DNA of 64,000 nt, taken from the NCBI RefSeq assembly GCF_003850565.1, contig NZ_CP027706.1:6832612-6896611 (forward strand). The letters run 5' to 3'. The DNA comes from Pseudomonas sessilinigenes (GTDB taxonomy: Bacteria > Pseudomonadota > Gammaproteobacteria > Pseudomonadales > Pseudomonadaceae). Below, piece by piece: positions 59,810-64,000 of this stretch. The stretch's first letter is position 1; each line of letters opens with the position of its first letter. The notes beneath the pieces are model-generated. The model ran no database searches, had not been told where the DNA came from, and saw only the letters and a list, made by a program, of their open reading frames with translations. The position numbers and the translations under genes were made by a program.

Positions 59810-60391
59810 ATGCAAGGCATGATCATCAGCAATCCAAGGCTGGAATTCCTGCGTCCGATGCTGGAGCGCTGGTTCGATTGCATTGACCGCTACAACGCGG
59901 TCCGCGGCGATAACGAAACCCCTTACTGGTTCGACGAACAGGCCAACCTGGGCCTGCTCTCCGCTGCGGCCTGGATGGCCGAGATGGTGACCCTCGAACA
60001 CAGCCCCAGCAAGAAGCAGCTTGAAGAAGGTGCACGCAACGCTCGTACCGGCCTGTACCTGGCCACCAAGGAAGAACGCGCCTACATCCAGGCCACCCAG
60101 CGCTGGCCACGAGTCAACAGCCTGAACCTGACCCAGGCACTGCTGGATATCGCCAATGAGGCGAAGGCGATCAGCTACGCCAGCGACCTGAAGCTTGGCT
60201 GCCTGTTCGTCGCCCCTCAAAAGGCACAGCACAGTGCTACTCCCGAAGAGCTGCAGGACATGCTTGACGATCTGCAGAAGGAACACTGCTGCGCCGTGGC
60301 CTGGTATTTCCCCTATGCGTATCGCAAACTACACAACGAGGCTGGCCAGTATCACCCCGGAATAGCCGTACTGTTCAAGGAAGCCCGCTGA
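59810..60391 (+). CDS. Hypothetical protein, possibly soluble helical
   Basis: 193 residues from ATG 59810, 5 bases after AAGGGGTGAG. The predicted content is mostly helical, with Trp/Tyr-rich N-terminal parts (Trp-Phe-Asp-Cys-Ile-Asp-Arg-Tyr-Asn) and an acidic centre. No signal peptide or membrane segment is present. I do not recognise the family. The promoter must lie in the 200 bases shared with the divergent cobalamin riboswitch. A TATTTCCCC-Tyr region near the end has no recognised motif. Confidence 0.7.
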   Translation: MQGMIISNPRLEFLRPMLERWFDCIDRYNAVRGDNETPYWFDEQANLGLLSAAAWMAEMVTLEHSPSKKQLEEGARNARTGLYLATKEERAYIQATQRWPRVNSLNLTQALLDIANEAKAISYASDLKLGCLFVAPQKAQHSATPEELQDMLDDLQKEHCCAVAWYFPYAYRKLHNEAGQYHPGIAVLFKEAR

Positions 60392-60460
60392 GTACAAGGA
60401 ACCCAGGCCCGTCCATGCCTCTCTATGATTGAACGTTCGCGCATCCATAGGGACATCAAC

Positions 60461-61777
60461 ATGCTCAAGCCACGCCATACCTTGCTCATCATCGCCGCTG
60501 GCCTCGCCGCCTGCGGCGAAACCTCCAGCCTTCAGGTCGCGGATGGAACCGGCCCAACCCCCAAGCTGCCGGAACCCAATCCCACGCTGATTCCCACGCT
60601 GAACATCGCCCCGGCCGTCGGCTGGCCCCAGGGAACCAAACCCCAGGCCGCCAGCGGCACCCAGGTCAACGCCTTCGCCGAGAACCTCGACCATCCACGC
60701 TGGCTCTATGTCCTGCCTAATGGGGACGTCCTGGTGGCAGAAACCAATGCCCCGCCCAAGCCGGACGACAGCCAGGGCCTTCGCGGCTGGGTAGCCGGCA
60801 AGGTGATGGAGCGCGCCGGCGCCACCGTTCCCAGCGCCAATCGCATCACCTTGCTGCGCGATGCCGATCATGACGGTGTGGCGGAGACTCGCAGCGTATT
60901 CCTGGAAAACCTCAACTCGCCCTTCGGCATGACCCTGGTGGGCAACGACCTGTATGTGGCCGACACCGACAAGTTGCTGCGCTTTCCCTACCAGAACGGT
61001 GACACCAGGATCAACGCCAGCGCCATCAAAGTGCTCGACCTACCTGGCGGCACGCTGAATCACCACTGGACCAAGAACGTCATCGCCAGCAAGGACGGCA
61101 GCAAGCTGTACGTGACCACCGGCTCGAACAGCAACGTCGGCGAAAACGGCCTGGACAAGGAAGAAGGCCGGGCGGCGATCTGGGAAGTGGACCGTGCCAG
61201 TGGCCAGCACCGACTGTTCGCCACCGGCCTGCGCAACCCCAACGGCCTGGCCTGGGAACCAGTGAGCGGAGCGCTCTGGACAGCGGTGAACGAGCGGGAC
61301 GAGATCGGCAGCGACCTGGTACCCGACTACATCACCTCGGTCAAGGATGGCGCTTTCTACGGCTGGCCCTTCAGCTACTACGGCCAGCACGTGGATGTGC
61401 GGGTCAAGCCCCAGGACCCGGCGCTCGTGGCCAAGGCCATCGCCCCGGACTACGCCGTAGGGCCGCATACCGCCTCGCTGGGGCTGGCCTTCGCCGAAGG
61501 CAGCAAGCTTCCCGCCCCCTTCACCGAAGGCGCCTTCATCGGCCAGCACGGTTCCTGGAACCGTAAGCCCCATAGCGGCTACAAGGTGATCTTCGTACCG
61601 TTCAGCGGCGGCAAGCCCCAAGGACAGCCGATCGACCTGCTCAGCGGCTTTCTAGATGCTGACAAGAACGCCATGGGGCGACCGGTGGGAGTGGTGATCG
61701 ACCAGCAAGGGGCCCTGCTGGTCGCCGATGACGTCGGCAACAAGATCTGGCGCGTGAGCACTGCCAAGAAACCCTGA
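60461..61777 (+). CDS. PQQ-dependent sugar dehydrogenase-like lipoprotein (sorbosone dehydrogenase family)
   Basis: 438 residues. The signal peptide ends in a lipobox-like Leu-Ala-Ala-Cys near residue 19, suggesting a lipid anchor. A Pro-rich linker leads to a six-bladed beta-propeller of the soluble glucose/sorbosone dehydrogenase type, with Gly-Leu-Arg-Asn-Pro-Asn-Gly-Leu-Ala and the later Gly-Trp-Pro-Phe-Ser-Tyr block. PQQ would be the cofactor, with oxidation of a sugar in the periplasm. The substrate is not known. It is convergent with the methyltransferase gene, 2 bases away. Confidence 0.85.
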   Translation: MLKPRHTLLIIAAGLAACGETSSLQVADGTGPTPKLPEPNPTLIPTLNIAPAVGWPQGTKPQAASGTQVNAFAENLDHPRWLYVLPNGDVLVAETNAPPKPDDSQGLRGWVAGKVMERAGATVPSANRITLLRDADHDGVAETRSVFLENLNSPFGMTLVGNDLYVADTDKLLRFPYQNGDTRINASAIKVLDLPGGTLNHHWTKNVIASKDGSKLYVTTGSNSNVGENGLDKEEGRAAIWEVDRASGQHRLFATGLRNPNGLAWEPVSGALWTAVNERDEIGSDLVPDYITSVKDGAFYGWPFSYYGQHVDVRVKPQDPALVAKAIAPDYAVGPHTASLGLAFAEGSKLPAPFTEGAFIGQHGSWNRKPHSGYKVIFVPFSGGKPQGQPIDLLSGFLDADKNAMGRPVGVVIDQQGALLVADDVGNKIWRVSTAKKP

Positions 61778-61779
61778 GC

Positions 61780-62442
61780 TCAGCGCTTGCGACATAGGGT
61801 CAGGCCATCCCCCAGGGGCAGCAACGACAGATCGATACGCGGGTCATCCTTGAGGGCACGATTGAGCGCCTGGATGGCCCGGGTATCCTCGCTGGCAGGA
61901 GCCACCTCCAACACCCGCCCACTCCACAAGGTGTTATCGAACACGACCAACCCTGCAGTACGCAGCAAGCGCAGCGCGGACTCCAGGTAAGCCGGGTAAT
62001 TGGCCTTGTCGGCATCGATGAAGATCAGGTCGAAAGAATCACCCTGCCCCTGTTGCTCCAGGCTGGCCAGGGTTTCCAGGGCAGGCGCCAGGCGTAGATC
62101 GATACGCTGCTCGACTCCAGCCTCCTGCCAGTAACGGCGGGCAGTGGCGTTGTAGTCACCAGGAAGATCACAACAGACCAGCGAACCATCCTCAGGTAAC
62201 GCTTGGGCCATGCACAAGGCGCTATAGCCAGTGAAGGTGCCAACTTCCAGTACCCGGCGAGCACCGATCAGCTTGATCAACAGGGCGAGGAATTGCCCCT
62301 GCTCCGGCGCAACCTGCCAGCGCGCAGTGGGCAAGACTTGGGTTTCATCCCGCAGGCGGCGCAGCAATGGCGTTTCACGCAGGGAAACGTCCAGCAGGTA
62401 CTGATAGAGGGCATCGTCGAGATTGAGCGTACGGGCAGTCAC
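61780..62442 (-). CDS. Class I SAM-dependent O-methyltransferase
   Basis: 220 residues from GTG 62442, 5 bases after GAGG; another GTG two codons upstream is possible. The SAM-binding Gly-Thr-Phe-Thr-Gly-Tyr-Ser-Ala and the following Asp-Leu-Pro-Gly-Asp-Tyr, plus Ile-Asp-Ala-Asp-Lys, are those of the catechol/caffeoyl-CoA O-methyltransferase family (metal-dependent). The physiological acceptor is unknown. Confidence 0.88.
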   Translation of the reverse strand: MTARTLNLDDALYQYLLDVSLRETPLLRRLRDETQVLPTARWQVAPEQGQFLALLIKLIGARRVLEVGTFTGYSALCMAQALPEDGSLVCCDLPGDYNATARRYWQEAGVEQRIDLRLAPALETLASLEQQGQGDSFDLIFIDADKANYPAYLESALRLLRTAGLVVFDNTLWSGRVLEVAPASEDTRAIQALNRALKDDPRIDLSLLPLGDGLTLCRKR

Positions 62443-62463
62443 GAACACCTCGACAAGAAATGA

Positions 62464-62997
62464 TTATGGGTTGTGCGCCAGGTGTTCCGGCTGTAGCACG
62501 CGCTTGGCGCTCAGGTAGGCTTTCTGCCAGTAGGCCTTGGACAGGCTGTCGAGCTTCACTGTGCCGCCAGTGGCCGGGGCATGCACGAAACGTCCTTCGC
62601 CGACATAGATCCCCGCATGGCTGACCTGGGAGCCGCCATTGGTGGCGAAGAAGATCAGGTCACCGGTTTGCAGCGCGTTCTTGCCCACATCCGGGGCCTG
62701 CATGCCAATCATCTCGCGAGTCGAGCGCGGCAGCGAGATACCAGCGGCATCACGGTACACATAACCGATCAGCCCACTGCAATCGAAACCTGAGTCAGGG
62801 GTATTGCCGCCCCAGCGATAAGGCGTACCCACCAGGCCCAAGGCACGAAACAGCACATCTTCGGCAACCGGAGAAAAGGTTTGGGAGGAATTGAATACCG
62901 GAGCACGTACCACGGGCGCAGGAGGCGGAGTACGGCTGGCACAAGCGCTGAGCAGCGCGGCGAGGACGATGAGAGCGATACGGGCCGAGGTCGACAT
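62464..62997 (-). CDS. NlpC/P60 family lipoprotein (cell wall endopeptidase), first copy
   Basis: 177 residues. The lipobox is Leu-Leu-Ser-Ala-Cys with Cys19. The NlpC/P60 domain (about 45-165) has catalytic Cys73 in Phe-Asp-Cys-Ser-Gly-Leu, His127 in Ser-His-Ala-Gly-Ile and His139. It cleaves peptide crosslinks or stem peptides of peptidoglycan in the periplasm. A paralogue lies just upstream at 63162-63782, so the pair arose by duplication. It is 22 bases from the methyltransferase start. Confidence 0.92.
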   Translation of the reverse strand: MSTSARIALIVLAALLSACASRTPPPAPVVRAPVFNSSQTFSPVAEDVLFRALGLVGTPYRWGGNTPDSGFDCSGLIGYVYRDAAGISLPRSTREMIGMQAPDVGKNALQTGDLIFFATNGGSQVSHAGIYVGEGRFVHAPATGGTVKLDSLSKAYWQKAYLSAKRVLQPEHLAHNP

Positions 62998-63051
62998 AAG
63001 CTGAACAATCCTGATCGGGATGCGGCTTTCTCTGCCGTGGTACTGAAAACA

Positions 63052-63080
63052 AAACCGCGTAAGCGAGGCTTACGCGGTTT
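63052..63080 (-). terminator. Intrinsic terminator between the two NlpC/P60 genes
   Basis: A perfect 13-base stem (63052-63064 and 63068-63080) with a 3-base loop is followed on the minus strand by TTTTGTTTT. It ends the upstream NlpC gene, so the second copy needs its own promoter in the remaining 55 bases or relies on read-through. Confidence 0.85.
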
Positions 63081-63161
63081 GTTTCAACAATAGATCAGGA
63101 TTCTAGCGCCTACGCACCAAACTTCAAGTAAGACTTTAACTTCGCCCTACAAATAGTCTGC

Positions 63162-63782
63162 TTATTTACGCGCGGTGACTACGGTCGGAGCCATGGCGAG
63201 TGCGCGCTTGGCTTCAATGAAGGTCTTGCTCCAGTAGCTGTCACCCAGGCTGTCGACCCGCACGCCACCGCTACGACGGCTGCTGGAGTGAATAAACTGA
63301 TCATCCCCCAGGTAGATACCGGCATGGCTGACACGTCCGCGGCCATTGGTGCTGAAGAACAGCAGATCACCCGGCTTGAGGTTGTTGCGCGCAACCAGGG
63401 GAGCCTTGACGTTGATCATTTCGCGAGTGGAGCGAGGCAGATTCATGCCTGCCTCTTCACGAAACAGATAACCAATGAACCCACTGCAATCGAAGCCAGC
63501 TTCGGAGGTCCCGCCGAAACGGTAGCGGGTACCGATCAGGGACATGCCGCGCTCGAGAATGCTGTCAGCCAGAACTGGCAACTGATAAGGCTTGCTGTCA
63601 GCGAATTCTGCCAGTTCCTTTTCAGTTGCCAGCTCTTCCTGGTAAACAGCGGAAGACTGGTTCTTGGTAGTGACTTGAGCCTGCTGTACGACTTGTTGCT
63701 GCGACACCGGAGTATGGGAAGCGCAACCAAACAACAGGGTAACGAGTGCGAGAGGCACGAGGGGTGCGAAGCGATTTAGCAT
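63162..63782 (-). CDS. NlpC/P60 family lipoprotein, second copy
   Basis: 206 residues from ATG 63782. The lipobox is Leu-Leu-Phe-Gly-Cys with Cys20. A Gln/Thr/Val-rich linker (about 23-65) leads to the catalytic domain, with Cys99, His153 and His165 in positions equivalent to the neighbouring copy. The linker is longer than in the paralogue, giving greater reach into the wall. Upstream in-frame starts to 63851 lack a signal peptide at the right place. Likely a peptidoglycan endopeptidase of the MepS/Spr group. Confidence 0.92.
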   Translation of the reverse strand: MLNRFAPLVPLALVTLLFGCASHTPVSQQQVVQQAQVTTKNQSSAVYQEELATEKELAEFADSKPYQLPVLADSILERGMSLIGTRYRFGGTSEAGFDCSGFIGYLFREEAGMNLPRSTREMINVKAPLVARNNLKPGDLLFFSTNGRGRVSHAGIYLGDDQFIHSSSRRSGGVRVDSLGDSYWSKTFIEAKRALAMAPTVVTARK

Positions 63783-64000
63783 GGGCACGACCGTGGCTTG
63801 AATAAAAGAAGTAGCGACTATGCCTTCTATCGCTCTCATTTGCAAATTCAATCGATCAGAATGTGACTTATGAGTTTCTTGCGTACATCTAAGGCTTTAA
63901 GCCCATTTAAGCCGCACCCGCCCTTGGAAGCCCTTCCAAAGGCGCGTTTTCTGGCGCCTGAATTATGCCCGAACCCCACAGGATGACTGGAAAACCATCG
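63783..64000. other. Upstream region of the NlpC gene at the window end
   Basis: 218 bases. I see promoter-like AT-rich patches for the minus-strand NlpC gene but no further open frame with a credible start and no hairpin of note before the window ends. Confidence 0.5.

Overview
The window is Pseudomonas chromosome, most likely from the P. fluorescens group (P. protegens/P. chlororaphis/P. fluorescens). The basis is GC-rich coding with strong third-position GC, a minCDE-rluA-apeB order familiar from Pseudomonas, a fluorescens-type inverted REP pair, and a complete aerobic-type late cobalamin operon. There are about 70 protein genes, four tRNA genes and two riboswitches. I see no insertion sequence, integrase, rRNA operon or CRISPR array, and no clear pseudogene; only the first gene is cut by the window edge.

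Layout. 1-10.3 kb is housekeeping: the end of a Tsx-like porin, a pirin, a patatin phospholipase, a lipid A acyltransferase, divergent minCDE, a pseudouridine synthase, aminopeptidase ApeB, a short membrane protein and a large MscS-type channel. 10.4-18.3 kb holds a secreted M20 amidohydrolase and then a GntR/UTRA-controlled unit: binding protein, alkaline-phosphatase-superfamily hydrolase, two permeases, ATPase and HAD phosphatase. It looks like uptake plus intracellular hydrolysis of an organophosphorus compound. 18.3-26.1 kb carries a quinone oxidoreductase, the tail-specific protease Prc/AlgO, an EAL-CBS-GGDEF protein, an unknown XRE/Sel1 operon, a YkvA-like protein and an FKBP lipoprotein. 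26.4-30 kb carries a membrane-anchored c-type cytochrome overlapping a catalase-like protein, then a duplicated Val-Asp tRNA cassette.

30.2-44.7 kb carries rdgC, a bile-acid-symporter-family protein, a guanidine-II riboswitch controlling the guanidinium exporter Gdx (SugE), an MFS-acyltransferase fusion, a TDT-family transporter, a cupin, a GlxA-like AraC regulator, a TetR/MFS pair, the SSF-linked hybrid kinase MxtR/CrbS and RmuC. 44.7-50.4 kb is less characterised: an 865-base gene-poor stretch, two unknown proteins (one resembling phage lysozyme-like proteins), a FadL porin, a periplasmic glutathione peroxidase and a MarR-MFS unit with matching palindromes.

50.5-59.6 kb is one tightly overlapping minus-strand operon, cobO-cobB-bluB-cbiB-cobC-cobQ-cobU-cobT-phosphatase-cobS, headed by a cobalamin riboswitch. 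It covers corrin adenosylation, amidation, aminopropanol attachment, lower-ligand synthesis and nucleotide loop assembly. 59.8-64 kb ends with an unknown protein, a PQQ-type sugar dehydrogenase lipoprotein, an O-methyltransferase and two NlpC/P60 lipoproteins.

The less-described material is mainly regulatory: paired inverted DnaA boxes with the same spacing at two loci, nested palindromes before the TDT gene, matched MarR and GntR operator candidates, and orphan terminators next to prc and the EAL gene. I did not find an unmistakable new multi-gene system. The best candidates are the phosphatase-ABC operon and the cytochrome/catalase pair.
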